From Lunularia cruciata (taxonomy: Eukaryota; Streptophyta; Marchantiopsida; Lunulariales; Lunulariaceae), in the NCBI GenBank assembly GCA_948567375.1, contig OX419759.1:3821303-3885302 (forward strand): a DNA stretch of 64,000 nucleotides, written 5' to 3'. Below, piece after piece: positions 11,745 through 25,239 of this stretch. Below the pieces are notes generated by a model. That model made no database searches. It saw only the letters and a list, made by a program, of their open reading frames with translations, and had not been told where the DNA came from. The position numbers and the translations under genes are program-made. Numbering within the stretch: the stretch's first letter is position 1; each line of letters starts with the position of its first letter.

Positions 11745-13100
11745 ATGAGTTTCCATATAATAAATTCTTTATTTTTAAATTACTCATCCCATATCCCATA
11801 TTCTTGTAACTTAGACCATGAATGTATCTTTATGTAATATTGGAATAAGAATTCATAGGATGCAAAAAGAATTCTTGGGAGATTAAACTATACATTTGTA
11901 GTGCCTGTGCTGACACTTACACGGTGTGGTGTGGTGTTGGGCAAGTTTACACTTCAAAGTAGCTATATGTTGTTGGAAAAAATATCAAGTGGCCCCATGA
12001 CGCTTGTAGCTGCTGGTAGACGTAGTGAGATTGTGCTGGTACACACATTGGGGGTTGCACTCCAACTTGAATTTTTTTTTTCTTTGCACCAATTGACACC
12101 CATTGGTGCCGCTAGTAAGGTGCCACACGATGGCACTTGTCGATGCTAGAAGACGCAAGGGACCGCTCTCCTAATGAAAATATTATTGCACCCGTTGGCG
12201 TCAAGTGGCGTTGGTAGGCATTGTGCAATAATTGTACGCTTGTGTGCACCCGTTGGCGACATGGAGTGCTGCATGTTGCCGCTGAAGATTTCAGTTCTTT
12301 CCTCTCTTATATTGATTTTTCCGCCAAATGTGCACATTTTGGATGTTTGGATATTCAAACTTTCTTTCCAGCATGGGGCTATATAACAAATTCAGATTTT
12401 AACAGAAGTCATGTCACTATGTGGGTGGGTGTTTGAAGGAATCATATTGCGAGTGTGTCATTTTGTGAGTGTGTGGGTGTGGGGTGTTTGAAGGAGTCAT
12501 TTTGTTGCGTGGGGTGTGCTCAAAGGAGGCAAACTCAAAGGAGGGATGCAAACTCACTGTTGAAGGAGAGAGTTGGAACTTTTAGAGGAAGAGCAAAATT
12601 AGCATTCAAGAGGAAGAGAACATTTGAGATGTGAGAGAAATAGCAGGAGAGAAGGAGAGCATTTGAGAGATAGAGAAGAGAGATTTTCCAAGAAGAGCAG
12701 ATTGAATTTGAACCATTGCAAAGACCTAGAGATATGAAAAGATAGTTGACGGGCCTGACATGAGAAATACTCAAGAAGGAGATTGGCTCATAGCTTTTCA
12801 TACCATTCAACACCCAATGAATTTCATCAAGTGGTGCTGGTTGGACAAACATCAGATTTGAATTGCTATCTTTGGAATTTGAGAGGTTGATATAGACATA
12901 ATTGGACTCAAAATTACACTTGGACCTCACTACCCATGTCCGGAGGTATTATTCAAACCTTCTTAATTTTTTCTCTTCATTTCTCTCTACTTTCACACGT
13001 TCCAACACCTCAGGATTGTGATTTATACATGTTAGGCCTCCAAATTGTCAGTGCCTCCCAGCCCTGTCCCATAGCGCCTCCCAACATCCCCCACCACCAT
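11745..13100. other. Intergenic DNA, no gene recognised
   Basis: Contains GT-rich stretches (about 12430-12530) and a purine-rich segment (12540-12720, GGAAGAG/GAGAGA-rich) that could be an old LTR or leader, but no partner copy is present. No protein motif was found. Confidence 0.35.
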
Positions 13101-15683
13101 CCAGCACCAACCCTAAACCCTAAACCCTTTGTGTGAGTGCCTACCAATGACTCCAAGCGTCACCCAATGGCATTTGGCGGTCCTTCCCAAAAACCACTAT
13201 TCCGTAGCAGCTTCCAATGTTGTTGTGCCTTCGGGATGTGTTGCCAGGCGCTAATGCATGGGATTGGATGACCTCTCGATGCCCTACAAGGTGGGACTGT
13301 CCATTCATGCCTTTGGGCATTGTCATGTTGTGGTTTGCATTGCCTGTAAAAAAGTGACTTATCATTTTTATCTCCACATTAGTGGGGTAAGTTGTCTTCC
13401 ATATCCAACGGATGAGATGCTACCATGTGAGAAATCTATGTACATGTATGTGATTAGCCATGTGGGTTACAATCTTATCATGTTTGAGGGCTCTGATGAA
13501 TAAAGATGAGGGCGAGTGGAGAGAGGAGGGGGGTGTTTTAGTCAAGGAGTCTCGAGGGGGAGGAGGATGTTGAGAGTGAGAGTGATAACAATGCGTGAGT
13601 GGTAGAACATCAGAGGAAGAGTTTGAGCATGAGCTATCCCATGCTCCCAATTTGCCACTCCCAAATCCTTTTCTCATCAAGTTTCAGATTTTGCACCGTG
13701 ACTGCTTACGAGACTGGTTGGTGGTACATTTCTGGGCGGTATTTGTGGAGTCGGTGATGGGAAACCTGAATCCTATTGTCCTTCCGGTACTTACTTATGA
13801 GCATATCTATGACTTGACAATATATTTGCTTTTATATTTGGGGAATTTCTAAATTTTTGCTCATAAGCTTCAAGGTGAAGTTGTGGGATCCATTTGTAAA
13901 AAAGTAAAAAGACTAAAGGACAAATGTGCAAGAGATTGAGTCCCAAGAGAAAAGTCTGGAGTTTTTTGACCATCGAAGGAGTTTGGGAAGGCCATTGGGG
14001 GAACTAAGGATATAATTGAAAAGAGGAGCTAACATGCTACAATTTGAAGATAGAAATCACACAATTTAAGCTGATTATGAGAGGGATATGATCAATTGAA
14101 TCAAGGGGGGTAAAATTCATACCTAGGAGCACAAAGTAGGCAGTTGAGTGAGCTTCTTAAGACATTTTCACTATTTGTCAATAGGATTGGAGAGTAGAAA
14201 AAGTGCTTACAATACTAAGCACAAGAAATTTCAGTTTTAGATCAATCTTAAATTAGATCTAGTTGATTGAAGTTGAAGCTCTTGAGGTGTAAGGTGATAG
14301 AGAAGAGCTAGTGACCAGGTTTGGAGTTTTGGTCATTCTCCAAGTTGTTGTTCGAGATGCCTTATGAAAATTTCTAGTCTTATTGTTGGTTAGGATGTGC
14401 AACTTTATGTGAAGGTTTCATATGAATTCTTCAAATAGAGAATTCACAGTTTTGGATCAAGTATACCTGGCTATAGAGCTCACAAGTTAGCACAATTCAG
14501 GAATTGATCCATATCTAGAGATTAGTGTTGGATTAGGCTATCAAACTTTACAGAGTGTTAACCAAGAACACAATCAACTATTGTGGAATTAGTTGGCTCT
14601 GGACTCATAGAAATTGAGATTGGATACAACAAGTTTTAATGAAAAGACTATTGTAAGCTCGGAGGAGCATTTCTTTCTTCAATCCTAATTGAATGTCAAT
14701 TCTCTCACTTTTGTGACTATGATTGAGAGTTCAGATTTCTAGAGTGTTTTTTGAGGATCAAGTTTACATCTGATTTAGAAATCAGGGGAAAGTTGGCAAG
14801 AAACAGTGGCAAAACCCTAAAAAGGGGATTTTGAAATTAGTGTGAGAGTTGCAAAAACCTAGCTAGCTTTGAGAGCTTTTAAAGGGAGTTGTAGTGATCT
14901 AATTGAAGTATATTTTATATCATCGGAAATTTTAGCTCACATGCTTTTTATTGAATTCTAGAACATTTGAATCCAAGCTAAAAAATTATTTATATTCATA
15001 CAAGGTGCACAGATTTTTCCCCATCAAGAAGACATAGGAAATCCCTACATGGAATAAGAATTTGTTGAGATCTGAAGTACAACTTGGAGGAGACTTGGAG
15101 TATAGGTTGAAATTAGCTTGATGACAAAGCACAAATGCTCTTAAAATCTTTTCCAACCAAAAAGCATAGAGAGTTATTGCCACATTCTTGTGATTGGATC
15201 CTCTTTGTGCTTGCATGCTTGTTTGTACACCCAGTTGGTTTGGATTGGTGTGCGCGAATTGCGTTTAGGTTCTTTCCTTCTAGGAGTGCTATGTATTTCT
15301 CCTTGGTAATGTTGGAAGTGATGACAAACAGACCTAGAGTGCATGTTGTGATGATAGGTTAGGTTGCCCATCACTACCCTACCTGATAGCAAGAATACTA
15401 GTTACAAGAGTGGAGGGTTCTAATTGTTAGGTAACATGCATGTTCAGACAAGTAGTTATAGGTTTACCTACAGCCTCTAATTTGCATTCTCCACAGCTAG
15501 GCACCTTGTGTGTTCCCAGAGAGAGAAAAGAAAAGTATGACAACATCCTTGAGCGGCGACAAGAGGCCCCCAACGGCATTCGCTGTTTTTTTCTTGTTTG
15601 GGGGCAGCTTTGGGTGGCGGCGAGCAGCACCTTGTGTCTTGAGTCTATATGATTGAGATTTAAGTCAATTTTCTTGGTGGGTT
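13101..15683. other. Intergenic DNA, no gene recognised
   Basis: Several frames of 60-85 codons exist, for example 13595-13852 (+), but none shows a known domain. A short plant-telomere-like run (CCCTAAA twice) lies at about 13111-13127. Confidence 0.35.
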
Positions 15684-16320
15684 TTGCAGGTCCTTCCATG
15701 TATGGATTTTGTGAGTTCATGGAACAAGGTCTCTTGCACAAATTTGGTAAGAGGAAGACAATTTCAATTGACCATATATATAATTAGAGATGCACTTGCC
15801 ATGTCAAAGGGGAGAACACCAAGATGGAGGACAATTCCTTACATAGTTGTTTCAGACTGGTTTCCACAAAGGGAGATAAAAAGATATCTTGCAATGCAAT
15901 GTGTATATCCTGAATTTAGAGCTTTCTTCTAGTTGATGTGTGCACTTGTTGCACCCACTATTAGGCCCAAGATTGTACATGGGCATTTGGTACTCAACAC
16001 CGAGACCAAGTTGAGGAGATTTGTTGTGGAGGATTATGATTGGGGAGAGTTAGCATTTAAGCTATCATTGCAAAGGTGTGGAGTTTGCAAACCAATTGAG
16101 TAGTCCTAAGGGACATAGATTCAGGGTCATGTTCCTTGGGCAAATACTCACTCATCTCTTTGTGGAGAGATGTTTCATTCCAAAGGAGGACAAAATGTAC
16201 CTGAGTGATAGAGAGGAGGAGATTATACACAAGGGAGACCATGAGGATGCTCATGAGGATGCAAATAGCTCGGATGAGGACAAGACTACTGATGATGGGG
16301 AGGATGAGGATGGTGAGTGA
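15684..16320 (+). pseudogene. Unrecognised broken coding relic with an acidic C-terminus
   Basis: One frame reads from 15684 through a single TAG at 15930-15932 and on to about 16071 (segments RTPRWRTIPYIVVSDWFPQ and KLRRFVVEDYDWGELAFKL). A shifted frame then continues 16078-16320 (HRFRVMFLGQILTHLFVERC) and ends in a strongly acidic tail (SSDEDKTTDDGEDEDGE). This looks like one protein broken by a stop and a frameshift. I do not recognise the family; a transposon-associated protein is a guess. TTTTGCAG just upstream (about 15682-15689) could be an intron acceptor. Confidence 0.35.
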
Positions 16321-16345
16321 TTAATTAGGTTTGAGTTTTGTTGTA

Positions 16346-16347
16346 TA

Positions 16348-16378
<31 letters not shown>

Positions 16379-16380
16379 AT
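16346..16380. repeat. AT dinucleotide and poly-T tract
   Basis: About ten TA repeats are followed by about 16 T. Simple sequence repeat without visible function. Confidence 0.85.
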
Positions 16381-16591
16381 AATGTTGGATAACATACAAA
16401 GTTTTTTTAATATACCATTACCGGATTTAATAAATGAGTTGATTTAAGAAGCTTTAATTAATGAACTTGTGAACTTGGTGTATTTCTGAAATTGTAATAT
16501 GAATTTGTACTTGATGGATAACTAAATGTACAACTTGTGAACAAGTGTTCAATAGATTCATGTTGAGACACAACCCTTCACCTTTGTTGAG

Positions 16592-16791
16592 NNNNNNNNN
16601 NNNNNNNNNNNNNNNNNNNNNNNNNNNNNNNNNNNNNNNNNNNNNNNNNNNNNNNNNNNNNNNNNNNNNNNNNNNNNNNNNNNNNNNNNNNNNNNNNNNN
16701 NNNNNNNNNNNNNNNNNNNNNNNNNNNNNNNNNNNNNNNNNNNNNNNNNNNNNNNNNNNNNNNNNNNNNNNNNNNNNNNNNNNNNNNNNNN
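16592..16791. other. Assembly gap of 200 N
   Basis: Exactly 200 undetermined bases, so the true length is unknown. Open frames drawn through it are meaningless. Confidence 0.98.
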
Positions 16792-17455
16792 TTTTCTGAA
16801 TGGCTTTTGCAATTCCCAACATGAATCTGTGCAAAATGCTTGGGGTCCTCCAAATAATCCAATATTTGGCTATAATGGTGCATTTCCATGCAAAATAGTT
16901 CATCCTCCTTTGTTTTGACCGGCGCACATGAAGCCAACCTCAACAAATCTCAAAATCTCACTAATGGTTGTTGAGGTTGAAAATCCAAAGATGACTCTAT
17001 AGGTCGTGGATCAGCATTGAAAAGTGAGTCTCCTGCACTAAAACAAGGTACTTGATCTCCCATTGGAAAAAAATTATTGCACTCCTGGCGTCAAATTCCT
17101 TAACCCCTAATCAATTTCTTGGTTGCCGCACAGTGGTGCTGATCATTTCCCACACCAGTGTGAAACTACAAAATAGTTAGTTGCCTGACAACTCGCACAT
17201 TTGCTCGGGAGGGTGGTGAATTTGAGTTTAGAATTTTGAATTGTTGAGGTGGGGCTTTGGATCTTGAAAGCGTAAACCAAATCATAAATCATTTTGACTC
17301 ATCTAACCATGTGTCTATCCTCTTGAGAGAACACGTCACTTTGTCTGACAATAATTTATTTAGTTATGGCATTCCTAAACATCCAAAACTTCAGGCTTGA
17401 GTTTTATAAATGAATGCAATTTGGATAAAATATACCATAACTGAATTTACAGAGC
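16792..17455. other. AT-rich intergenic DNA, no gene recognised
   Basis: A minus-strand frame next to the gap (MLRLASCAPVKTKEDELFCM, 16946 downward) has no recognised domain. Otherwise nothing was found. Confidence 0.35.
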
Positions 17456-17680
17456 GTTCCATTATTACACTCTACACAGTTCACTAAATTATATTATGAA
17501 GTTTGTTAAGAATCCTTTAGAGCGTTAAGTTATTACACTCTAGTCCGGTTACAGAGTTCACTAAAATATATATCGGAATTTGTTAAGAATCCTTTAGAGA
17601 GTTCAGTTATGACACTCTAGTCTGGTTACAGAGTTCACTAAAATATATTACGAAGTTTGTTCAGAATCCCTTAGACATCC
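17456..17680. repeat. Tandem repeat, three units of about 77 bp
   Basis: Units at about 17456-17524, 17525-17601 and 17602-17678 share ACACTCTA, CAGAGTTCACTAAAATATAT and GTTAAGAATCCTTTAGA. The second and third units are closest. Non-coding. Confidence 0.8.
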
Positions 17681-18268
17681 GTCAAATCAATTTCTGAAAC
17701 ACCCTAATGTGATGTTACTTTAGTGTTTGTCTCATTAACCTCTCGTTGTTTTGTCATAAACGGACTCGGTAATCACCAGTTAGGTTTTCGTTCGCTCTCA
17801 AATCTGCATTTTCGCCTTCACAAGAATCAATTAACGGAGGCTAACAAAGACTGTTGAGAATGGATGTACGATGGACAGAAATGAGGAAATTTTGCCAACG
17901 GGACGGGGCGTCAGAACTACAACTGCAATAATGCAATTATGAATGCAATAATCTTTTTGTTAGAATTTTATTTAATGTGGTAGTATATGTGACATTTAAC
18001 AGTTGTTTTGTTTTGTTGAAATTACCTTACAGATGGTAATATATGTGGTGGGTGTCGTTCCGATGATGTAACATGTGGTATATGATAGTATATGTAACAT
18101 GTGATAGTTGAAGTTGTATAATTTGTGCTATATACTATAGAAGTTAAGGTTTGCACATAACACTCAATTGCGGCACTAGTTAATATTAGAGTATTCAATA
18201 TTTATTGATATGATTGTATGTAGGTCTTACCTTTTAGTGAGAAGAGTCCTATTTCATTGAGATGCTAA
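17681..18268. other. AT-rich intergenic DNA, no gene recognised
   Basis: Contains scattered GTGGTATATGATAGTATATG-like AT-rich words near 17980-18110 but no clear repeat unit or coding signal. Confidence 0.35.
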
Positions 18269-18400
18269 TGGAGCAATAAAAAAAGCTTGAGGAATAAAAA
18301 CATGAGAGTAGCAATCAGAAAAGCTTGAGGAATAAAAACATACGAGTAGCAACCAAAAACGCTTGAGGAGCTATGAAAAAAAACATAAGAGGAGCAATCG
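18269..18400. repeat. Short tandem repeat, three units of about 45 bp
   Basis: GGAGCAATAAAAAAAGCTTG, AGTAGCAATCAGAAAAGCTT and AGTAGCAACCAAAAACGCTT mark successive units, with GAGGAATAAAAACATANGAG between them. Confidence 0.7.
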
Positions 18401-18797
18401 GGAAACGGCCTAGCAACATGGCTAAATGTGTCAATTAAAGTTAGTAAAGATAACTTGAACATCAACAACTATGTTTATCATATTTCTGATTTAGTTAAAT
18501 AATTTAATAGCATTGGAGTTCAGATTGAAGATTAAAATCTAATTCTACCATTCAAGGTCTATGAAAGGAGTACACTTTTGGGGACTAGTAGAAATCAAGA
18601 CTTATTACTAGAAGACTTATTTTAAGAAGAAAAATTATAATTAAATGGTTGAACTCCCTTGCAAAATTATACGGAGAAGGACTTTTACTCCAAAGATCAT
18701 CAACTAGTGATGATTCACACACTTCTATAACAACCAAAAGTAATAATAGTGGTTCGTTCACTCTAGGTGTTCAAAACCATGTACCCCAGCAAACTAC

Positions 18798-18990
18798 TAT
18801 ATTCAGTTCCAAAAGCCATTTTGTGAATTTATTATCCTGAATACCAATGATGTTATACGTATTTAGTATCACTCAATCGGTATTATCCATTATATTCAGT
18901 TCCAAAGAACCATTTTTTGAATTTATTATTCTGAATACCAATGATATTTTAGGTACTTAATATCACTCAGATACGTACTATCTCATTCTA
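18798..18990. repeat. Tandem duplication of about 95 bp
   Basis: TATATTCAGTTCCAAA, then CCATTTTTTGAATTTATTAT, CTGAATACCAATGATNTT and TATCACTCA occur in two successive copies beginning near 18798 and 18891. Confidence 0.75.
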
Positions 18991-19739
18991 AAATCTATGG
19001 GTGAATTTAGTGGTTCAGAGAAGTCATTCGTGTATCTACAATAACCAAGATCCTAGTTTTTGTTGGCTTATGTACTAAACTTATAATGAAAGATTTTGAA
19101 ATTTTGAATACTTAAGATTGTGTTTTTTGCAACAAATATAAGAAATGTACCATCCACTTAGGGTAAAAATTTGGATCCAAAATATGCAAAGGTTTAGGTT
19201 AGACTTTGAGATATCCGATGCTACAAATCAAAATACGATGTACATCTCGACTGCCATTCCAGATCTTGGGATGCAGCATAGAAGAATAGATCACACCAAC
19301 CTTAATAAGTTTAATATATTATATATTTCAAATCCAGTAACTAATTTTCTAACATTTCTTGATCCTTTACCAGGAGAGATGTATGAGACTTGTCAATTTA
19401 ATAACCTTCTTGGTCCTTTGCCTCTAGAGATCCATGAAACTTGTTAATTTAATAAGCAAATGCAATAACCTTTCAACGTATATTGATATGAAAATTACTT
19501 CACATAAAATTTGATTTATTCTAAGTTTTATATCCTTCATCGATGATATTCTAAGATTTACTTTCTAAATATTAAATAAAATGTGTTTTTAATTTTTAAA
19601 TTTCTTTTGGTGAAGTACATGAGAACATCTTACATCCATATTCCACTGAGAGCACTTGAGAGCTATTGAACCAAGTGCTTAGAGTATATTGTTGACAAGA
19701 TCCAAGACTTGCGCTAATCCGGTTTGAAGAGAGGATTCT
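18991..19739. other. AT-rich intergenic DNA, no gene recognised
   Basis: A 100-codon plus frame (19145-19447) contains a short internal repeat (LDPLPGEMYETCQFNN / LGPLPLEIHETC) but no known domain. Confidence 0.35.
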
Positions 19740-21300
19740 ACAACATGAGAGAGGTCCTTATCGGCATAGCGCTCAAAACTCTAGCGATATTCAACTGGAC
19801 ACAACGACATTCGACCCGAGTATAGGGACAGTCGCAGACGGGTTACTTACAGATATTTCAGGATTGGAAAACTATACCAACATATATCAGGAAGAGATGA
19901 AGTTAGATGGTTGATTCCCACATCCCTGAAAGTCCGGACTGGATTATAACTTGAATCTAAAAGGCTATCTTAGCTTTACGTGTCTTGTATATCTAAGTAA
20001 TTCAGTCAGATTTGGGCACATCGTGGGACTCACAGTCTGTTTAATTTTTGGCAGTTGCCGTCGATTATTGAAAGTCTCAAACATTCGTCCTGAAAGCGCA
20101 TTGTTGCTGAGATTCCTGAGAAGTACAGGATCGATCGTTTAAAAGGGTGCACTGAACGAGATTAAGATTCCATCCGCAATCAATTTTTCCTGTTGAGAAT
20201 CCTAAGATTGATCGAATGGATGTCCAAACCTTAAGCTGGTCGGGTTTCGACAAGTACTTAAAACATACGAAAGATCCTGACAAACATACCGCAGAAACTC
20301 TAGCTCTATGAACCAAAACACGACGACTTTCGACCAAGATCAATTAAGTATACATTTATCTGTAGACGGATTACTTACAGATCCTCCTTAAATCTCTGAA
20401 AGTCCGGTGACTATTTTGTATAAATCACTGTCTTAGCTTGTTCAGTAACTGTAAGCTCCCCGAGAGCTATTCGCCAAAGTTGCATCCGCTTTTTTTGTTG
20501 ATCAGATTTCTGGAAGCTTTTGTGACATATCAGATCAACACTATTGTCTGGCATGACAAGGGCCAGAGTACCTGCAGGAAAAGATCATACGGAGTACATA
20601 GAGAGAAATGACTCGATAAACGATTCTGAAACAAGCGAAAGGCCCTGTCAATGATGCCTAAACACTCAAAAATTGTAGCTATATGAATCAAAACACTAAG
20701 ACATTTGACCGTGATCAACTAATATTGATGCACTTTCAGACGGATAACTTACAGATACACCAGGCTTGGAAATGAAGGGAAAGAGCACCTGTCAGATTGA
20801 TGGATCCCAAATACTTGAAAATCTGGTGGAATGTTTAGTCTAACAGATTGTTTAAGCTTGAAGTTCATGAAACTAAAGCTCCCTGGAACGAGCAAAGTCC
20901 ATTCAAACTTTTGCTAATTTCTTGGAGTTTATGTCACATGCTGTATCCATGATATTTACTGGCATGAAAAGGGCCGAGGTAACAAGTGGGCAAAAGATCA
21001 GACGGAGGACGAAGAGTGAAATTCTTATGATTGTGACGTCTGGATGATCAGGGAATAGAACCATGTACACCGCTCAGAACAATAAATTGATATTTTGGAG
21101 CACAGTGGAACAGGCAATTGCGAAGGTCCAGTATTTGTAGTTTCTGAGGTAATGGTGAGGTTTCCCATGTATTCTTTGGCGGCCTGAGAAAAATGGTTCA
21201 TGGGACATACGTGTATGCACCGTCCGATGTTCTTTGCATGTGCTCCACAGGTGAACGTAAGGCTTGACAACGTGATCAAGATATTACGAAGCTAGACATT
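19740..21300 (-). pseudogene. Possible leucine-rich-repeat gene relic, tandem repeated exons
   Basis: Three diverged direct repeats of about 370-530 bp share, on the plus strand, AAACTNTAGC.ATATGAA.C, ACNACATTCGACC and GACGGRTTACTTACAGAT (near 19837, 20365 and 20739). On the minus strand each unit ends in an ATCTGTAAGT.A splice-donor-like motif, preceded in two units by LRR-like words: INHLTSSLPD...FPILKYL (before 19850) and INLTGAL...FPSLVYL (before 20760). This resembles genes in which each repeat is one exon. Frames are broken and most positions are uninformative, so the family assignment is tentative. Confidence 0.3.
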
Positions 21301-23990
21301 TGAACAACTTACAACTTGATACTATGTGCGGGCTCTCTGCTAGAACAGATAATCCGTCCATTATTTGCAGGGATCCCCGGGGGTCCAGTTCTTCAAACTG
21401 AACGGTTCATGGAGTTGTCGGAGTTCATATTCTGGACAACAGTAGACAAATGCAGATTGTAAGTACAATGCCACCTTGAACTTCTAGACCTCACGACAGA
21501 GCCTTTTGCAAAGTATGAATCCCAGTAATGTAAATCCTCGACAGGATAATCGAGTCTGGAGCAATGGGCATTTCTCACCATCTTCAACAGCCAGGACAGA
21601 GCTTGCTCGAGTACATTGACACACCATACAGATAATGATTATGATAAGCTGACGTCTATTTCCCCATGATGCAGAAAGTTCTTGAGTAGAGTGCGAATCA
21701 AGTGGATAGAAATTTCAGCGGCTGGAGCTGTCCTGGTTTTTATCGTGTCAACATCTTTCTTTCCTGAATATGGAGCATAGTCAAATTTATCATTCTTCAC
21801 AGTCAATTGTATAGTAACGCTGGACCATCTGCACCGAGTGGTTCAGCACTATAAGTGGACTTGGATTGCTCCTACACTGATGAAAAAGTCACGAAAGTCT
21901 TCAGTAGGTACACTGTCGGAATAACCAGACAGTATTAGCCCAAAATCATCTGCGTCTCAGTTGCTTACAGGTTATTGATCTCGGAAACCCTGCTACAGTA
22001 AATTTATTTTCTCTTGACATCTTTAAGTATATTGCATAGATGGAATATATTGTTTAATAATTTTTGGAAAATGTCGAATGAAGCAAATTTCCTAAAATGA
22101 GTGACTTTGTATTTATTTGTATTGTGCCCGTATAAAATTCAAATATTGGGTTTAAAAAAAAGAAGGGACTCTTGGAACCATGGACTTTGTCTTATATTGA
22201 ATTAAATCCAGTTTTTTTTAAAATCAAGGTTAATTAGAATTGAACCCTAAACTCTAAAACGTTACATCTCTGAACCTTGAGAATTAATAGAAGGGAGCTC
22301 CACGAAGCACTCTTGGCTCAGTTTCGTGACTGTCTTGATCTTTTCTTGATGCTAGTTAGTCTCTAAATAGAAGCATGTTTAATTAAGTTGCAAATGCATA
22401 ATGAGCTACAGAGTTTTGGGCGTTTCTGCCCTTTCTCTAGTCCGCCACTGAGTATTTTTTTTTCCATACAGGTTGTATACGGAATCCAAAACAAGACGTA
22501 ACACCATGGAAATACTTTTGTTCGTAAAAAAAGTGACTTAGAGGTGAAGAAGAAAAACCTTGAGATCGTAGAGTACATCGAATGGCTTCGAACTCACCTC
22601 TAATTTATTTGGTCCAAAACGCAAAGGCAGATGATATGTGAGCCTTAATTGAGCGACTTCAACGAGGTGGAATCACGATATCCTCGTGTCTTTCCGAATG
22701 TTGACGTCACTCGGAAGACTTGAAAGTAATTTTGGAAAAGTATAAAAGAAGATCCACATCGAGAAAGATAACTAGAGGGATAGGAAAATACTGTAACTTT
22801 TATTTGGATAAAATAAAATCTAGGAGATAAAATAGGTCAAATAATAAATTTCTATATCCTAAGAAGGAGGAACTTATCGTAATGCAGATAGACTTATGTA
22901 AGTCAAACGGAGTACATACCATCATAGCATCCACCTAAGTTATATTTCGTGTTATTGCTATAAGATACTATGATATTGCACCTGCTAATGTTCTAGGTAA
23001 AGCAATATGCACTTGTTGTCTAAAGTAAGTTACAAAATAGTAAAGTGTAAGGATATCGGGAGCAATGCAATATGGTAAGTTCTTGCACAATTCATGATAA
23101 GCATGTTAAATGCCATATCCTAAGTACAATATAACTCCAAGGTTAGAAGAATAAAGAGGTGACCTTGCTACATTCCTTTATATTTGAAGACTGTGGTTGC
23201 TCACACTCCATTGTTGCATATTCCTCCAAACCTATATTGCATGTTGCATATGTAAATATAACCTCTGCTATTATCACCTTATTTTCTTGAACTATATAAG
23301 AGTTTGCACTAACTCATATAGTTTGGAATACATACAAATATTACTTTCAAGTGAAGTACACACTTTAATGTATATGATATCATAATGGGTAACTATAGTA
23401 TATCCTTCAAAAGTACAATAAATAATTGGATACTTATTGCATCTAAGGTAGTATTACACATACCATTGAGTAATGACTATGTAAATAGGTGGATCTATAA
23501 CATCCACTGGTACATATATGCTCTACTTACATAATTAATATGTTAATAAAATAGTGGGATAATATTATTTCTATGGATTTTACTTAGGCTTCTACATTAG
23601 TCATGCTTAGTTGGATCCAATCATAACCAAGATAGAAATGACACCATTTTAGAAGAAGTTCAAGGAAAGTATCATTATTTTTGATTCTAGTATATTTACT
23701 TTGTATTAAATTTTAGATGTTTTTCTTTGAAGAAAGAGTTGAGAATTCATGGGTGCAGAAGTCTTTTTTCTGCACTTGCTATGTGCACTTGTGTGCAAAA
23801 CTTGTGCAGATTTTTCTATACTCCAAGGATAGTACATTTAAGAAATCATTGACTTAGTTTTTTGTCAACATAAAACCATAAGCTTAAGAGATCATTCCTA
23901 TGAGTTTGGATATTTATTTAGATTTTTTTTTCATGGTAAATTCAGTTACTTTAGTAATAAATACTAATCAAATTTTGTGTGTAAGTATTT
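21301..23990. other. AT-rich intergenic DNA, no gene recognised
   Basis: No supported coding region, RNA or repeat structure. Short frames at 22363-22578 (-) and 23197-23385 (+) look random. Confidence 0.4.
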
Positions 23991-24720
23991 AAGAATTATA
24001 TAAATAAGAGATGAGGAGTTACTCATCATCGTTTCATTTACAATTACCTTTATCTTATTGACTTCTCTAATGAACAATAACTTAAATCTTGGAGGTGCCA
24101 TGCAATTTTAGCCTTAAAGTAGTGTGATTGAGTTTGGTTCCACACCTTCTTCGTGCATGATGTGCTACTTTAATAGCCATAAGAGATTCATATTGAGTGA
24201 GAGATAAACCACCTTGTAGACCAAACTTAATCATAGCTTCATCAAAGCTTCATTACTAGAGCAAAAGTAATTGGTGCAAGTTGGGTACCTTAATGTTAGG
24301 TCAAACTAGGATCCAAGGACCTAAACCTTTCTAGAGCAAGAACAAATACATACACTTATAGCAAACAAATGGATGGGTCAACTAGGAGAGAATATACAGT
24401 TGGTTGAAACTATTTATATCATCAAGTAAGGCTACAAACCTCTAATCCAATCAAGAAACAAAGAGACAAAAGATGTAAGATCATCTTTTTCATGAGTGGA
24501 GAATCAATTTCTCAGTGCAATAGTCCCTTGAGAAGAAAGGATCTTTTTTGCACCTCCAATGTATTACTTCTCCAAGATTAACCTACCAGTAACTACAACA
24601 AAGGAGGAAAGCAAAGGTGCCAAGAATGACCAACTGTCCAAAACACTCTCCCTCATAGACAATAGGCCATTCCTCCACACAAAATTGGTAAAAGATGTAT
24701 ACCTATGCATTATGGCTATG
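23991..24720 (-). other. Left flank of the nested elements, possibly 3' part of a LINE relic
   Basis: A minus-strand reading at about 24080-24245 stays open with a protein-like composition (IKFGLQGGLSLTQYESLMAI) but has no family I can name. The copia insertion starts at 24721. The other flank carries a minus-strand LINE reverse transcriptase, so this stretch is expected to be its downstream portion. That is inference from position. Confidence 0.3.
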
Positions 24721-25137
24721 TGTTAGAAAATACAGTCCCCAAGACCTCTCACAATAGCACATCTTAAAGCCAATTAAACATAAATCAGAGGACTAACAAT
24801 AAATAAACTGGTTCACTCCTTGTCCCAAAAGCTACCTCCATGGTTGAAACAGGCTCACACCAGCCTTTGAACCTTTATTTCTCATTGCACATAGATATAT
24901 ATGCACAGAAACAAGATAGTCCCTCAGCACTATCATCTGACTTAACTCCTGAATACTGACTTGCAGGACTTCATGAGTATTGACAGCTCAAGATATCTAG
25001 TCACTTTAATACTTAGCTTAGTAATGACTGAAAATATCTAGACAAGTGACTGTCCCTGTCCTGACTGCATGTTTCATCAATCAAGTTCACTCTTGCTCTT
25101 GATTAGTCAAGTCTCTCATAACAAGCCAAAAATAACA
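24721..25137 (-). repeat. Copia 3' LTR
   Basis: 417 bp, matching 62369-62783 along its whole length with scattered substitutions and small indels. On the minus strand it runs TGTTATTTTTGG...TATTTTCTAACA, with canonical TG...CA ends. Confidence 0.93.
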
Positions 25138-25239
25138 ATCTCCATCTTTTGCCTGTATCTACCATATCATCCCAAAGAGCAACATTGAACGTTAAGCAAG
25201 TTCATGCATAACTTGATCTTCTCAACAGGAACAGGTTTA

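Noticed and set aside
13109-13127. CCCTAAA-type plant telomere-like run
   Set aside because: Only about two and a half units; this occurs by chance and as a common promoter word. Not evidence of an interstitial telomere.
16454-16946. Frames of 84-157 codons across the N run
   Set aside because: They exist only because N codons are not stops.
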